Shown: positions 23,405 through 35,159, counted from the stretch's first letter. The stretch: DNA of 64,000 nt from Petaurus breviceps papuanus (GCA_028583685.1 JAMXIF010001210.1:8720828-8784827); one strand, 5' to 3'. Notes: generated from the sequence alone by a model not told the origin. Numbers and translations are program-made.

Positions 23405-23600
23405 ATACAGTATCATAGATTTACAGCTAGAAAACATTTTAGAAGTCATATCCAATCTACTAGTTTTTTTATAGATAAGGAGAATGAGTCACAGATAAGT
23501 TAAATGACTTGTCTAGAGTCATACTGTTAGTAAATATTTGAAGTTTGATTTGATCCCAGGTTTTCCCGACCCCAAGTCCAAGTACAGAATTTAATTTTTT
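23405..23600 (-). mobile_element. MIR-like SINE
   Basis: The reverse pattern of a MIR is present: ATAGATTTACAGCTAGAAAA, ATAGATAAGGAGAATGAGTC, AATGACTTGTCTAGAGTCAT and TTGATCCCAGGTTTTCC. Confidence 0.72.
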
Positions 23601-25397
23601 TTCTTTCTCTTCCTCTCCCCCTCTTCATATGTGTGTACATATGCAAAAATGTATATATTTACATATATGCATATGTATACATTAAGATACCCAACTGTAC
23701 AACTCTTAGGATAGCATACCCCATAAATAAATGGTATTATTGTTAACTATGTGATTATTTTTGTTGTTTCAATGCTGAGAGAAATGTTTATTTCTCTCAG
23801 GTATTAATAATTAATTATTGAATCAGGAACAAGGTTTTCCCCCTTTTCTATTTCCTCATCCAGAAAACAAACAGCATGGCAAATCTTACTCAAATACTTA
23901 CCCAGTTGCAATGGCTAAGATCTAATCAAAGATAGTAAAAGAAATTCTAAGTTTAGAAATGGGTAGATTTTTGCTACTTATATTTTCTAGGACAGGTCTC
24001 AGAAAATGTGCATTATCCCTTTTATCAGACAGCTGATATGGAAATTGACAAGTCTATTTGACCAAGACTTGGGTGATTCAAGTCACGGACTTAAGACCCT
24101 CATTGGAATATAAGTCACCTTTCATTATATTATTAATTCTCTCATTAATTGTTTACCAATCAGATTTGATTGCTACCTTCAGGAACACCCATTCTTCCCA
24201 GGGCATATAAAGTGGGAGCCATCACCATAAGTAATCTTTGACATTGGAGAGTGCCACTGACCTGTTTTATGAATAACACACTAGTCTTATTAATAAAATT
24301 ACTCAATTGCCCAGCAACTGTCTCTTGAATTTTTTGAACATGAAATGGAAAAGGCATTGCTATCTTCTGTTTAGAGTTCTGTATACCTAGCAGTTACAGA
24401 TTGTTAGTTTCTTATTTCTTTGCTTCTACTCTTTCCAGCCCATACCCCTATCATTTACTCATTGTGTAACTGTAGATAAGACACTCACTAGATAGGATGA
24501 TTATATTACCTATATTACCTAACCTAAATGAGAAAATGTTTTGAGAAAAAAACTAAATAAACACCTTAAAAGTACTTTCATCTTTACCAAAGATCTGTGA
24601 TTTCATTCTCCTTGAGTTACTGCATGATTTGAGGAATGATCATGGCCAAAAAACCTGGTCAATAGTAGTCAAAGGAGCTACTCTAGATTAATCTAAATTT
24701 AATAAAATGGGTTGTTGAGGGTGGGTGGAAGGAATTATCTAAATGAGTGTCAGGCTTTTTATTGTTTGGCTAAAATTTGGTAGAAGAGTCATGCCAGAGC
24801 CAAAGGTTTCCTATACTGTTACTAAAAGCTATATTTGGGGGAATTCTGGGACTCTCTTTTGATTAGCTGAAAATCTACTGCATTTGGTATGTTGAGCAAG
24901 AAATGAGTACTATTTGCAATTTAACTCCAGAATGGTTCTGTTGGAATTTAGCACTTCCACAGGGTCAGCCATTATTGGGACACTTTCCATTATGACCTAG
25001 ATTGTACTGATTTGCAGAATTGGGTGTAAAACTCTGGAGTAGCATGGAGAAAGAAATGGTAGCCAGTATCACAAACAGTCACACCTGCTCCCCTGCCATT
25101 AATCATTTCAAATTTGTAATATTCCAGTCACAAATACCTTTTCAATTATTCAGTGCTCAATAACTGCATGAATTCAATGACCTCCCCACCCTTTTCTGAA
25201 TTTCTAGGATCTGGGAGGCAGGGGACCACAGATTTCACTCTCTGGTTTGTTTACTCATTTAGCTCTGACCAAGAGAATCCCTGAAAGCTTACAGCACTCG
25301 CCAATACTATTGTTCCCAACTTGTTGTAAGATCACTGCCTATGTCTTACTCCAATTTTCCTCAGATTCAGGAAGTTTATTATGATGTATTTCTTTTT
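23601..25397. other. Unassigned DNA
   Basis: This holds a TATG-rich tract at 23630-23680 and possible faint MIR traces near 24450-24590. I recognise no gene. Confidence 0.35.
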
Positions 25398-25465
25398 CAT
25401 TGGTCAGTCAATAAGCACTTATTAAGCACCTACTGTGTGCCAGGCTCTGCATTAAGTATACCTCA
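25398..25465 (-). mobile_element. L2-type 3' end
   Basis: CAATAAGCACTTATTAAGCA followed by CTACTGTGTGCCAGGCTCTG is the reverse of an L2 terminus. Confidence 0.75.
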
Positions 25466-27683
25466 AAAGACTGGAGAGTGAAAACATACTTCAATCTAAA
25501 AGAATTGAAGTTCAGAAATGGCTAGGATACTATGCACATAATACAGATGTCCAATACTTCTTAACTTTAATAATTTAATGAAATATTTTACCATGAACTT
25601 GATAATCAGGCAATTTATGAACACACTGGACCTAAAAAGAAATTGGAATTGGTTTAGTGAGATAGGGCATGTAAGCCAAAAACAGCAGGACCTGAGAGTA
25701 ATAGGACCTATGCCCCTTATTATTTTTGAGAGCCAGGCTCTCTTACATACATACATATACATGTGTACATGTGTATATACATACATATGCATACCTATCT
25801 ATATACACCTATATACATATGTGTATGCTATTATATTGATGTTATAATTTTCATATAAAAGTTTCATCTATATCTTAGGTGGAATTAATCTAATTAATAT
25901 TTCAGTACTTCCATGATCTCAAAGATGCTGCATACTCCTTGCAGTAGTATAGAGTTCAAGGCATAGACATCTTTATCATCCTACACAGCTCTTGTCCAGG
26001 TCCTCCATTGGAGGTCTACTCAATGTGCTTGGAGGTGGTGGTGGTGGTTGTGTTTTCTATCCTGACAATTGGATGGATACCAATGTAGGATGCTCATCTG
26101 ACTGGCTAAATCTAGACACCCCTTCCTTTTTACTTTATTGTTCCTGAGTCAGAAAACATTGAGGAAAATAGAGATAGAGCTGTCAACAAATTGTGGTAAG
26201 GGAAGATTGCCTCTGGGATTCCAGTATGAATGAAACTGGTGAGGGTGCTTTACAAATAGCCATATTGTAACTCAAGTGTATGTGTGTCCATACTAAGTTG
26301 AACAGTTTTCCAAACATTTGAATCCTAGGAATCCTGAGATAAAACACCTTCCTCTTTGATCTGTAAGCAATGATCAAAATATGCCCAAAATCCAGGTGTA
26401 TTCTCATAACATAAACTATTTATGTCATTCTCCTCTCACTTAGGAGATGAAGACTATGTGATGCATACCCTCCCACAAGATTTCTGTAGCAGCCCATTTG
26501 GATTTGTTAATTTGCCGCAGGCAATTATCATTCTATTGTGTTTGACACTAAGGCCCTTCATAGGAAGGGTGTTGTTTGAAGCCAACCTATCTATAGCTCA
26601 GCGCGGCTTGTGATGGGTATTGTTCTCGACTCCATGAGAGTCATTTTGACTGTAACATTGTGACCCATTACAATTGACATTGTGTGAAATTATTGTATTT
26701 TATCCTTGGTTATATCCTTGTGTTCCATGAAGAATAGAGAAATGGCTCTTTTGTGCAATGTAACATTGTGCTACGGTATTTGGAAAAGTTCCAAGTAATA
26801 TTTTATTCAGTTCTCTCAAAGATTTTTTTTCAACCAAAGATTTTACCACCTGTATATTTTATTTTTTTCACATGGCAGGATATTTTAAACAAAAATTTGA
26901 AGTGCTGCTAAAATGCAGTGAAAAAATTCTGGCATGGTTTTTCTGTGTGCATGTGCTAGAAATAAAGAGGAAATGATATTAGTCCATCCCAATGGTGAAT
27001 GAGAAAAACAATGGGTAGAATTTTTGGAAATGTAATAGAATGTTAAAGGAAAAAAAGGTATAGCATAGGTTAGCCGAGTGATAGAATAGATAATGTAACA
27101 TGTAGCAACCCCTTGACCTGTTCTGAGGTCTCCTTCTTATAAAACTCAATTCACAAAATTCATACAAGAGCGAGGATAAAAATAATATTCAGTATGGTGT
27201 TCTAGTTCCTTGTATCTATCAATCCCAAAATGGGTTTTTTTAAATATCAGAAGGGATTCCAAAATGCTGAGTAAACTATATATTTGCAGGATAATGACTT
27301 GATAATTTCTTGGGTGAAATACAGGGTTTGATTTACATTTCTAGTCACCCCTAAGGTAGAATCTGGAATTTAGTTAACATTAATGAAGCTATACCTAAAA
27401 TTTTAATGGAGAAAGGAAAAGGGAAAAAAAAAAACTCCAATGAAACAGGAAAGTAAGCTGACTAGCTTGGAAATTGACTGGTTTCTGCCATCCCACATAG
27501 TCATCAATTTTAGTGAATATGCCCTTTTAGTAAAAGTCATTATAAGAAATTTGTGGTTAGTTCTTCTAGGAAATAAGGAGCTTTACCTCTCCCTAGAAAG
27601 GAAGGCTATGGGTTATTAGAACGTAAAGGAATCATGATTCCTACAGATTTCAGAGCCTGTCCTTGACTGTGGTACCAAAGAAA
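25466..27683. other. Unassigned DNA
   Basis: There is a long stretch without a recognised repeat apart from the microsatellite at 25744-25830. A (GGT)n run sits at 26033-26049. Frames of 98, 89 and 74 codons have no domain, and two of them run through the microsatellite. Confidence 0.35.
25744..25830 (+). repeat. TACA/TATA microsatellite
   Basis: Degenerate TACATA and TATACA units. Confidence 0.88.
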
Positions 27684-27815
27684 GGGTCAATCAATAAACA
27701 AACACTTATTAAGATCCTACCATGTGTCAGGAACTATGTTAAATATTAGAGATACAAAAAGAGTCAAAAGACAGTCCCTCCCCTCACAGAGGTCATAATC
27801 TAATGAGAGAAAACA
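27684..27815 (-). mobile_element. L2-type 3' end
   Basis: AAACACTTATTAAGATCCTA, CCATGTGTCAGGAACTATG and AGTCCCTCCCCTCACAGAGG are the reverse L2 3' end in its expected order. Confidence 0.75.
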
Positions 27816-28539
27816 GGAAACTGATATTTTTATAAACCAATTTTAAAATGGCTAATCTCAATTAAAAAGAGAGCCTAGAAAATCAAACCAAACTGCCATA
27901 TCAAAAAGGGAACTTTTTTTGTTGTTTTTCTAACATTCTTATATTAAGTTCATCACAAAGAGAACTATCACTTTTCCTGGCTGGATACAGTTGAGCTTGT
28001 ATTTCAAGACTTTGAAATAATTTAAATAATTTTTTCTTAAATGTCACTGATACAAATTCTTTTTATAGCATAGTCATTTCTGGATTATATCACACACACA
28101 TATGCACACACACACACACCTACACACACACACATGAATTGTCCTTTTTAAAAAAAGTGGGCATGTGTGCATATATATATGTTTTAAATAAAAATGAGGA
28201 AATAACAGTTTAATATTTTGAAAATAAGGAAAAACAGTTGAATCAAAACACCTAAGAATGACTGTAACTGCCAAAGCCTCCAATGCTCTTGCCCTCCACT
28301 AGCTCATCTTTTTAACTCCTAGATTTAAGCCAAGAATTCTTACCCATTTTTGCATGTGTCATAGATCCCTTTGTAAAAGGATGACATCTAGGGAACTCTA
28401 CTCAAAATATTATATTTTTAAAAATTGACGGAAATGCTATATTTCAGTTAGAGGCTAGTGAAAATAGAAAATATGTTTCCAATATAATTTCTACCCTATG
28501 TAATCTATAAACGCCTAACCTGAAGTTCCTAGACCTCAG
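27816..28539. other. Unassigned DNA with a CA-rich tract
   Basis: The segment 28330-28480 (GAATTCTTACCCATTTTTGC, ATAGATCCCTTTGTAAAAGG) resembles an old interspersed repeat, perhaps a DNA transposon fragment. I cannot name it with confidence. Confidence 0.3.
28091..28134 (+). repeat. Imperfect (CA)n microsatellite
   Basis: CA runs interrupted by TATG and CTA. Confidence 0.9.
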
Positions 28540-28705
28540 TGATCAAGTTCAAGCCTCTAATTTTACAAATGAGGACATTGAGTCTCTGGAAGGTTAAGTC
28601 ACTTGCTCAGTATTATCTCAAGCGTTATAAGGAGAGGGATTTGAACCCAGTTCCTTTGACTCAGGAGCTCATGTTCTTCCTTCTGTACCATTTTGCCACC
28701 CAATA
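28540..28705 (-). mobile_element. MIR
   Basis: TTTACAAATGAGGACATTGA, GTTAAGTCACTTGCTCAGTA and GGGATTTGAACCCAGTTCC follow the reverse MIR order. Confidence 0.8.
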
Positions 28706-28879
28706 AGCAAGTAAGTTTCATTCTCTCTTCTCCATGGCCATTATTGGTTCGTCAGTTAACCAGGAGTTTGACTCCCTCTTTGTCATCTTTTCATGCATGT
28801 TCCTGCAATCACTGATAACTCTTGAATATTAAAGGAAAACTTTCGGACAAATCTCCAGAGACTAATTAGTGTGTCCATT

Positions 28880-29000
28880 ACTCTCTTGCAGGCAAGAAAA
28901 TTGATGGTCAGGGAGGTAAATGGCTGGCTCAGTGTCACATAGGTAGCTAAGCGAGTATCTGAGCTCAGGTCTTCTGGTTCCAAATCTAGTATTCTTCACA
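28880..29000 (-). mobile_element. MIR fragment
   Basis: GGCTCAGTGTCACATAGGTA and TGAGCTCAGGTCTTCTGGTT are the reverse central and 5' parts of a MIR. Confidence 0.7.
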
Positions 29001-29044
29001 AAACAGCATACATCTACCCAATTGTTTTAATTTAATAAATCATA

Positions 29045-29200
29045 TGATCATAGATTTGTTTTTGCATCTTTTGAGGCAAGAGATATCACAGAAGTCAAAC
29101 CTGCTAATTTTACAGATGATTAAACTAAGTGTCTTAATATAGCCACATAGATTTTTTCTGGCAAAACTGGAATCTGAATCCAGGTCTCTTGATTTGAAAG
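29045..29200 (-). mobile_element. MIR fragment
   Basis: TTTTACAGATGATTAAACTA and GAATCTGAATCCAGGTCTCT match a reverse MIR. Three MIRs in the same orientation thus lie within 700 bases, probably by chance. Confidence 0.7.
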
Positions 29201-30657
29201 CAAAGAAAGCAAAACTGACTATTCATGTGATGTTCTAATGAAAATAAATGGAAGAAAAATTTTTCCAAAGGTAGCATTTGGAGGTACCTCTCAACTCACT
29301 GGGAAGATCCCCTAGCCAGTGGGTACTATTGAATGCAGCTGGCTTTACCTGTTCCTAGGGCAGCAAATTGCCTGAAGGTGATAGAAATCAGAGGTTCCCT
29401 CAGCTTTCTCTAAGGATTTTCAGTTATGCAAAACATAACTTCAGGAGGCTATGTTTCCCATAAGACTCCCTCCCTGTTCAAATCTATTTAAGCCTGCCCC
29501 CTTATGGCCTTCTTGGGGACTCCTGCTCCCTAGTGCTGCACAGTGCTCCCAGATTGGAATTTCCTCACCTGGGCTAAAAAACCCTAACTTTTGCTGTTTA
29601 GCAGTCTTTTCTATTTCAGATTGACAGTACTCTGAGTTTAAAAATAGCCTGTAAGTCTGCACAACTTAGAACTATATAGCTCATGAAGGTCCACCAATTT
29701 GCTTAACCTTTCATTGACTGCCATAGGAAGCAAAACATTTAACGAAAGAGTTTAATAAAGAAAAAAAAGCATTTCCCACATAAATCTGGGGCACACTCTC
29801 CCAGGAAAACACACAGTATTCATGGGAGGAGCAGATGGATACAGGGAACACAACTAGAGAAGTACACATGTCAAGAACATGTGTAGTCAGACATGTGTGA
29901 ATGGGTACACGTGTAGGGAACACATGTGATTAAAACAACTTATGCCTCTGCTACTATGGGAGACTATTATCTTGCAGTGGGATCATGATCATGCTCCCAT
30001 TTTCACTGGTCTCAGTTCCTGTGGAAACTGATCCACTGTCACTATTGGACATAGTTCTTCTGGATAGTGCCAGATGCTCTTCTCTTTTGGGCAGCTGGTC
30101 CTTCTAATACCTCTAGTAAATGACTGACTTAGCTGAAGCCTTACAATAAGGTGCTTCCATATTGTTGCTAACTAGTTATTTTGAAAAAAAAATGGAAACC
30201 TTTGTCCTAGGACCAGCAAAAATCCCTCCTGCTTTGTTACCTCAGAGTCTGGGCTTTGAAGCTTCCCATTTCTGGAACAAGAAACTCTCAGCCCCAGGTT
30301 CTTTAGAACAAAGAGTAGGGTTATCCCAGCTAGCTACAGCCCTTAGGCCTCATCTTTTCTTCCTACTCTTCTTCCTGGTACAATACTTGTTCCCCCTGGA
30401 GGAGTCTCACATATGGCATCTGTTCAATAGATTTTTCAAAATTCTTTGCCTGAAGGCTATGCTACAAACCAGACAATGGTTATTTGCTCAGTAATTTGCA
30501 AGTGGCTCTGGAGGTTTTGGGTTCCCCAGGTTTTAACTCCCAAGTCTCTCCCATTTGCTCATGGAGATGAAGGGGCAAAAAAAAGGTATTGAGGCAAGGT
30601 AAACTCAAGGGGTTTTAAAACAGGCCAGTATTCCTGATTCTTTAATATGCAAACACA
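29201..30657. other. Unassigned DNA, partly LTR-like
   Basis: The segment about 29300-29640 has LTR-like composition: CTATTTAAGCCTGCCCCC as a TATA-like start region, then pyrimidine-rich transcript-leader-like text. I see no clear ends or TSD, so I do not call it. A cluster of ACATGTG motifs lies at 29858-29930. A 110-codon frame at 30162-30494 has no domain. Confidence 0.3.
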
Positions 30658-30858
30658 ATCAGGCAACTAGCACTTACTAAATAACTACTATATGTTAAAC
30701 ACTGCAGCCAATCCAAGTTAGAAAAGGGCTTTGAACACTTCATTAAGCAAATCAATAGTGATTCTATATATAATAGGGATAGTGCTAGGGACAGAATATG
30801 TAATTCTATGAATATAAAAAACTCCCAGGGGAAGAACTTTCATCTACTAATGCAGGTT

Positions 30859-31119
30859 GGGGCAGCTAGGTAAAACAGAGGATAGAAGGCTTGGGCCTAA
30901 AGGCAGGAAGACCCATCTTCCCAAGTTTAAATATGACCTCAGACACTTATTAGCTGTGAGACCTTGGGCAAGTCACTTAACCCTGTTTGCCTCAGTTCCT
31001 CATCTATAAAATGATCTGGAAAAAGAAATGGCAAAGCACTACAGTATCTCTCCAAGAAAACTCCAAATGGGGTCACAGAGTCAGATGGGAATGAAATAAC
31101 TGAGAAACAATCACAACAA
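30859..31119 (+). mobile_element. RTE-tailed tRNA-derived SINE
   Basis: A near full-length sense copy: head GGGGCAGCTAGGTAAAACAG, middle GACCTTGGGCAAGTCACTTA, tail AAATGGCAAAGCACTACAGT and AACTCCAAATGGGGTCACAG, ending ATCACAACA. It shows the complete layout of this SINE class. Confidence 0.92.
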
Positions 31120-31144
31120 ACTCAGGTTTACACCTTCTCTGCAG

Positions 31145-31230
31145 TTTATAGTCTTGGAGACTTACTTGATCACTGAATAGTTAAGTAACTTGCTTGATAT
31201 CACAAAGCTCGAGCACAATACCTGAGGTGC
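31145..31230 (-). mobile_element. Possible MIR fragment
   Basis: GTTAAGTAACTTGCTTGATATC resembles the MIR central region in reverse. It is short. Confidence 0.4.
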
Positions 31231-31462
31231 ATTAAACACTAAGGAAATGCTTATGGAGGGCAGCCAGTTGTATGGTGTGATGAAGCTCTAGTTGTAGAGA
31301 AGGAAGCCTCATGGGGAAATAAGAACCTACTCAAAGAATGTGGTTGTCCCAATGGCCTCTTGTGGATATACTAAAAAGAAACCTTCTAAGTCAGATTAAA
31401 TGGTTGGCATTGTCTATGCTGATTCGGTAAATGGTGTCAACAGTAAGAAATGATGGTTGAAA

Positions 31463-31466
<4 letters not shown>

Positions 31467-31500
<34 letters not shown>

Positions 31501-31662
31501 TTTTGCTTTTTGAAGGGGGGAAGGTAGGGCAATTGGGGTAAAGTGACTTGCCCAAGGTCACATGGCTAGTTTTGTGTTAAGTGTCTGAGGTCGGATTTGA
31601 ACTCAGGTCCTCCTGACTCTAGGGCCAGTGTTCTATTCACTGCACCACCTAGCCACCTCCCA
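31467..31662 (-). mobile_element. WSINE1-like SINE with (TA)n tail
   Basis: An 11-bp TSD, GAAATTAATAT, lies at 31459-31469 and 31663-31673. Inside it, an uninterrupted TA run (to about 31497) precedes the T run and the SINE body (AAGTGACTTGCCCAAGGTCA to CACCACCTAGCCACCTCC). The dinucleotide array therefore lies between the TSD and the A tail and has grown at the SINE's own 3' end. Confidence 0.9.
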
Positions 31663-31914
31663 GAAATTAATATCTTAAAAAGGGAATGTTGATAGATGCT
31701 TAGTTACAAGCTGTGGTGAGATTGCAGACTCCTTCAACTTCCTGTGTTGACATTCACTCTTGGGTTATGAAAGGTCTGTAGTAAATTTTGATTTTACATG
31801 GCTTATCATCACCCTATAAACTATATGCGATTTAAATATTATAATGAGTGGAAGCCACATGTGTTTGTGGCCAGTACTTATTCTTACACTTGTTGGGGAA
31901 GGGAAGGATATGAA

Positions 31915-32045
31915 TAAACAAACACCTATTAAGTGCCTACTGCATTCTGGGCACAGTGCTAATCATAACAGATATTTCATTTGATCTTCACAATGACCCT
32001 TTGAGAAAGATACTACTATTATCCCCATTTTATAGATGAGGAAAT
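31915..32045 (-). mobile_element. L2/MIR-type fragment
   Basis: ACCTATTAAGTGCCTACTGC, TTTGATCTTCACAATGACCC and TTTTATAGATGAGGAAATTG are in the reverse order expected for this repeat class. Confidence 0.7.
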
Positions 32046-32215
32046 TGAAGCAAATAAACACTAGATGTGTGAACCTAGACAAGTCATTTAATCTCTTCCT
32101 GGGTCTTCTCAACTATAAAACAAACATAATAATAACTTATCTCTCAGCTTCAAATGAGATAGTATTTGTTAAGTAATTTTCACAGTGTCTGGCACATAGT
32201 AGATTGTTCATTGCC
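32046..32215 (+). mobile_element. MIR-like SINE 3' half
   Basis: GACAAGTCATTTAATCTCTTCC, AATGAGATAGTATTTGTTAA and GTGTCTGGCACATAGTAGAT run in sense. Together with the preceding reverse copy this gives a head-to-head pair. Confidence 0.7.
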
Positions 32216-33186
32216 TATTCTTTTCTCCCCTCCCCTCCCCTTCCCTTCCCTTCCTCAAGTATTGCCATTGTATTACCCACCAAATGAAATATATAGAAAG
32301 TTTTAACTGCTCTATAAGTACTAAATGTTGAAGAAAATGAAATGGGGGAAGGTAATCACCTTTCCTGTATCCCCTGTCTATACAAACACTTCTAATACAC
32401 CATAACATGTTTTAAAAAAGACCCAAAAGAAATTCTCCATTATATTGTGAAGATCCCTTATAAAAATTTATGGAAAAAAATGGACAAGAATTATACAGGA
32501 TGAGAGAACAAGAATGGGTTTTGATTTCCCTTACCAGTGAGATTATGAATCCATTGAATTGCTGAAGTGTAAGTCATTTAAGAAAATACTATTCTTACTG
32601 GGCATTATAAGCAGAAATTACTAATCAGACTATAAACAACAAAAGTAACCTAGATTCTGTTCCCAAATGGAAAAAAAAAAGTATTTTGAAATGGATCTTC
32701 TTTATTTAGCAACTTCATTTTAGTACTGATATTGAATTATAGAAAACCAGGGCATTGGGAAAGCTTGGTAGTCTACAAATAAGCATTGTCCCCAGTTGTC
32801 TCTCTCTGGCTTTCAGTCCTCCTGGTCATGTCATTTTACATTTGTATGACTCAGTTTTCATGTGTGAATGAAAATGGGGAAGGTTGGACTTAGATGTAAC
32901 CTCTCTAAGTTCCTTCCCATGGCTAACAATCTATGATTTTGCTGTGAAAAAGTAGAATGTAAGCTATTGGAGGTTAGAGATTATTTCCTATTTGTTTTTT
33001 TGGTATTCCCAAGAATATTTAGAAAGTAAGTGCTTAATAAGTCCTAGTTGTTGTTTTTTAATTGTCTCAGAGAAGGTGGTGACATCTCATAGGTGATTTT
33101 GCCATGCATCAACATGCTCATGTGCATTATTCTTAATCAATCATGTACTCTTTTCCTTCTGCCAGTAATCTTCTCCCCCTACCTCT
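32216..33186. other. Unassigned DNA
   Basis: A pyrimidine tract (CCCTCCCCTTCCC type) lies at 32226-32258, and an L2-like tail near 33022-33050. I recognise nothing else. Confidence 0.4.
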
Positions 33187-33347
33187 TCTCTTTTTTTTTT
33201 TTTTTTGCTTTTTGGAGGGCAATTGAGGTTAAGTGACTTGCCCAAAGTCACATGGCTAGTAAGTGTGTCAAGTGTCTGAGGCCGGATTTGAACTCAGGTC
33301 CTCCTGACTCCAGGGCCAGTGCTCTACTCATTGTGCCACCTAGCCTC
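33187..33347 (-). mobile_element. WSINE1-like SINE
   Basis: A T run, then GAGGGCAATTGAGGTTAAGT, GAGGCCGGATTTGAACTCAG and GTGCCACCTAGCC. The TSD CCCCCTACCTCT at 33175-33186 and 33348-33359 is perfect over 12 bp, suggesting a fairly young insertion. Confidence 0.95.
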
Positions 33348-33359
33348 CCCCCTACCTCT

Positions 33360-34289
33360 CATCTTTCTGAATTTCCATTCCTTGCTTTAATTCCAACACA
33401 AATGCCATACCCTCCCTAGAATCATTTCCCAGCTACTTGCCCCAAAAAGGGACACAAGTGAAGAAACTATAGAAACCAAATACCAAGCCTCTCTCCTTGA
33501 GGTTTTCCTTATTCCCTGAGAGCCTCGACTCCAGCACTTAAGAGATACTTGGTAAATCAAATGAAGCCATCCCTCCTCACTAACAGACTCCACACAGTGC
33601 TTTCTTCTACAATTCTATAAAACAATTATGAAATGATATAGTGCATTACGGTGATCTCTATCTGTTTCTTAAAGCCTCTTCCCTACCTTCACTACCCTCT
33701 AGGCTGATAACTACAGTGACCAAGAACCCTGCCTTGCATACAGTAGGTTTGTCTCCCCAAACCGAGCACAGCAAGAGCTCAATACACGATGGCTGAATGA
33801 ATAACCATTTTTTCCCCCAGCCCCTCTTTCCATCTTCTCTCTATTTCCTAACTACTGGCATATTTTAGCCCCAGGCTCCTCTGAGATCCTTCAAGTACAA
33901 TGTTTTATTTTGTGTGTGTAGTTTCTATGTCAGTGACTAGGAGGTAATCAGATTTTATAGAGCTTTAAAGGTTTTTTTGTTTATTTTTAAGGCAAAATCT
34001 ATAATGATTCCCAGATGATTTTTGTAAATGAATTTGAAATCTTTGAAGACAAGCTTGACAACTTAGTGCATATAATCCAGCATCTAGCCCCATCTCTATC
34101 CCTTAAGGGGCCAACCACAAACTCCCTTGTCATTCTGTACCATCCATGGGCTCTCAACCATTGTTGCCAGTTACCATTAAAAACAAATCAAAAAACTTCA
34201 CTGATGCAAAAGGAAGAAGCTATTTAAGGTGAACAGCAGACAACCATCTTTGACATTTTTCCTTATTGCCTGAGAACCTATATACCACA
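33360..34289. other. Unassigned DNA with an L2 tail
   Basis: CTTGCATACAGTAGGTTTGT and CAATACACGATGGCTGAATGA near 33735-33805 are an L2 3' end in sense. The remainder is unassigned. Confidence 0.4.
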
Positions 34290-34307
34290 GCATATCATCA
34301 TCATCAG

Positions 34308-34348
<41 letters not shown>
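34290..34348 (+). repeat. (CAT)n microsatellite
   Basis: About 18 CAT/ATC units, with a CAG interruption. Confidence 0.95.
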
Positions 34349-34397
34349 CTGACATTTTAATAGCATGGTTGGCCCAGCACTCTATATATATTATCTT

Positions 34398-34547
34398 TTT
34401 TTTTTTTGCTTTTTTTTGGAGGGCAATTGGGGTTAAGTGACTTGCCCAAAGTCACGTGGCTAGTAAGTGTCAAGTGTCTCAGGCTGAATTTGAACTCAGG
34501 TCTTCCTGACTCCAGGGCCTGTGCTCTATTCACCCTAGCCACCCTTA
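34398..34547 (-). mobile_element. WSINE1-like SINE inside a MIR-type repeat
   Basis: T run, GAGGGCAATTGGGGTTAAGT and CTCTATTCACCCTAGCCACC. A diverged TSD ending ATTATCTT flanks it (to 34397 and to 34560). Confidence 0.88.
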
Positions 34548-34548
34548 C

Positions 34549-34883
34549 ATACATTATCTTACTTGATCTTTACATCCCTATGGTATATATACTACCTCCG
34601 GTGGTGGTGACTTTGCAGCATCTTGGCCACATGTGGCCATCTACATCCTTGGGTGCAACCTTTTGACTGAATCCAGGTTTTACAGAACAAATTCTTTTAT
34701 TAAGGGGATTTGTTCTGTGAAGTTTGGATTCATTCAAAAGGCCACACTTGAGGATCTAGAGGGCCACATGTGGCTTTGAGGCTGCAGGTTCCCCACCCCT
34801 GATTGTTATACAGATGAGAAATGTGAGGATCAGAAAGGTTAAGGGACTTCCCAGTACTCATATTATTAGCAAGTATGAGTTAC
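34549..34883 (-). mobile_element. MIR split by a MITE
   Basis: ATTATCTTACTTGATCTTTACATC on the left, and CAGATGAGAAATGTGAGG with GGTTAAGGGACTTCCCAG from 34810 on the right, join into one reverse MIR once the MITE at 34596-34801 is removed. Confidence 0.75.
34596..34801. mobile_element. Palindromic hAT-type MITE, full-length form
   Basis: The right end CTGCAGGTTCCCCACCCCTG is intact and the left end is worn. Inner arms GGCCACATGTGGCC and GGGCCACATGTGGC, and the central pair ACAGAACAAATTC / TTTGTTCTGTGAA, are mirror-matched. It is about 205 bp with no coding capacity. It lies inside a MIR, so it is younger than that MIR. Confidence 0.82.
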
Positions 34884-35097
34884 ATCCCAGAAACACCTGG
34901 CCGTGTAACCTTGAGCAAGTTACTTAACCCCAATTGCTTAGGGGTGGCCAGGTGGCTCACTGAGTAAGAGCACTGGCTCCAGTGTCGGGATGACCTGGAT
35001 CAAATCTGGCTCAGATACTCAGCACCACACCCAGAAATAACTGTCTGTGTAACCTTGAGCAAGTTACTTAACCCCAATTGCTTTAAAGAAAAAAAAA
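34884..35097 (+). mobile_element. Dimeric tRNA-derived SINE, 5'-truncated
   Basis: A perfect 13-bp TSD, AAGTATGAGTTAC (34871-34883 and 35098-35110), encloses two SINE units head to tail. The first is only a 57-bp 3' part (GTGTAACCTTGAGCAAGTTA to CAATTGCTTA). The second is complete (GGGGTGGCCAGGTGGCTCAC to CCCCAATTGCTT) and carries the A tail. No A tract lies between the units at 34940/34941. One TSD around both, truncated at its 5' end, means the pair inserted as one transcript. The same junction occurs in the element at 50299. Confidence 0.93.
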
Positions 35098-35159
35098 AAG
35101 TATGAGTTACAGGATTCAAAACTACATTTGTGGTGACACCAAGTTCAGTATTCTTTCTA

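Noticed and set aside
28330-28480. Old DNA transposon fragment
   Set aside because: The text seems familiar as a dispersed repeat, but I cannot fix its ends or family.
29300-29640. Another solo LTR
   Set aside because: Composition and a TATA-like box are suggestive, but I found no terminal repeats, no poly(A) signal and no TSD.
30162-30494. 110-codon plus-strand frame
   Set aside because: Hydrophobic, phenylalanine-rich tail from a pyrimidine tract, with no domain and no start context support.
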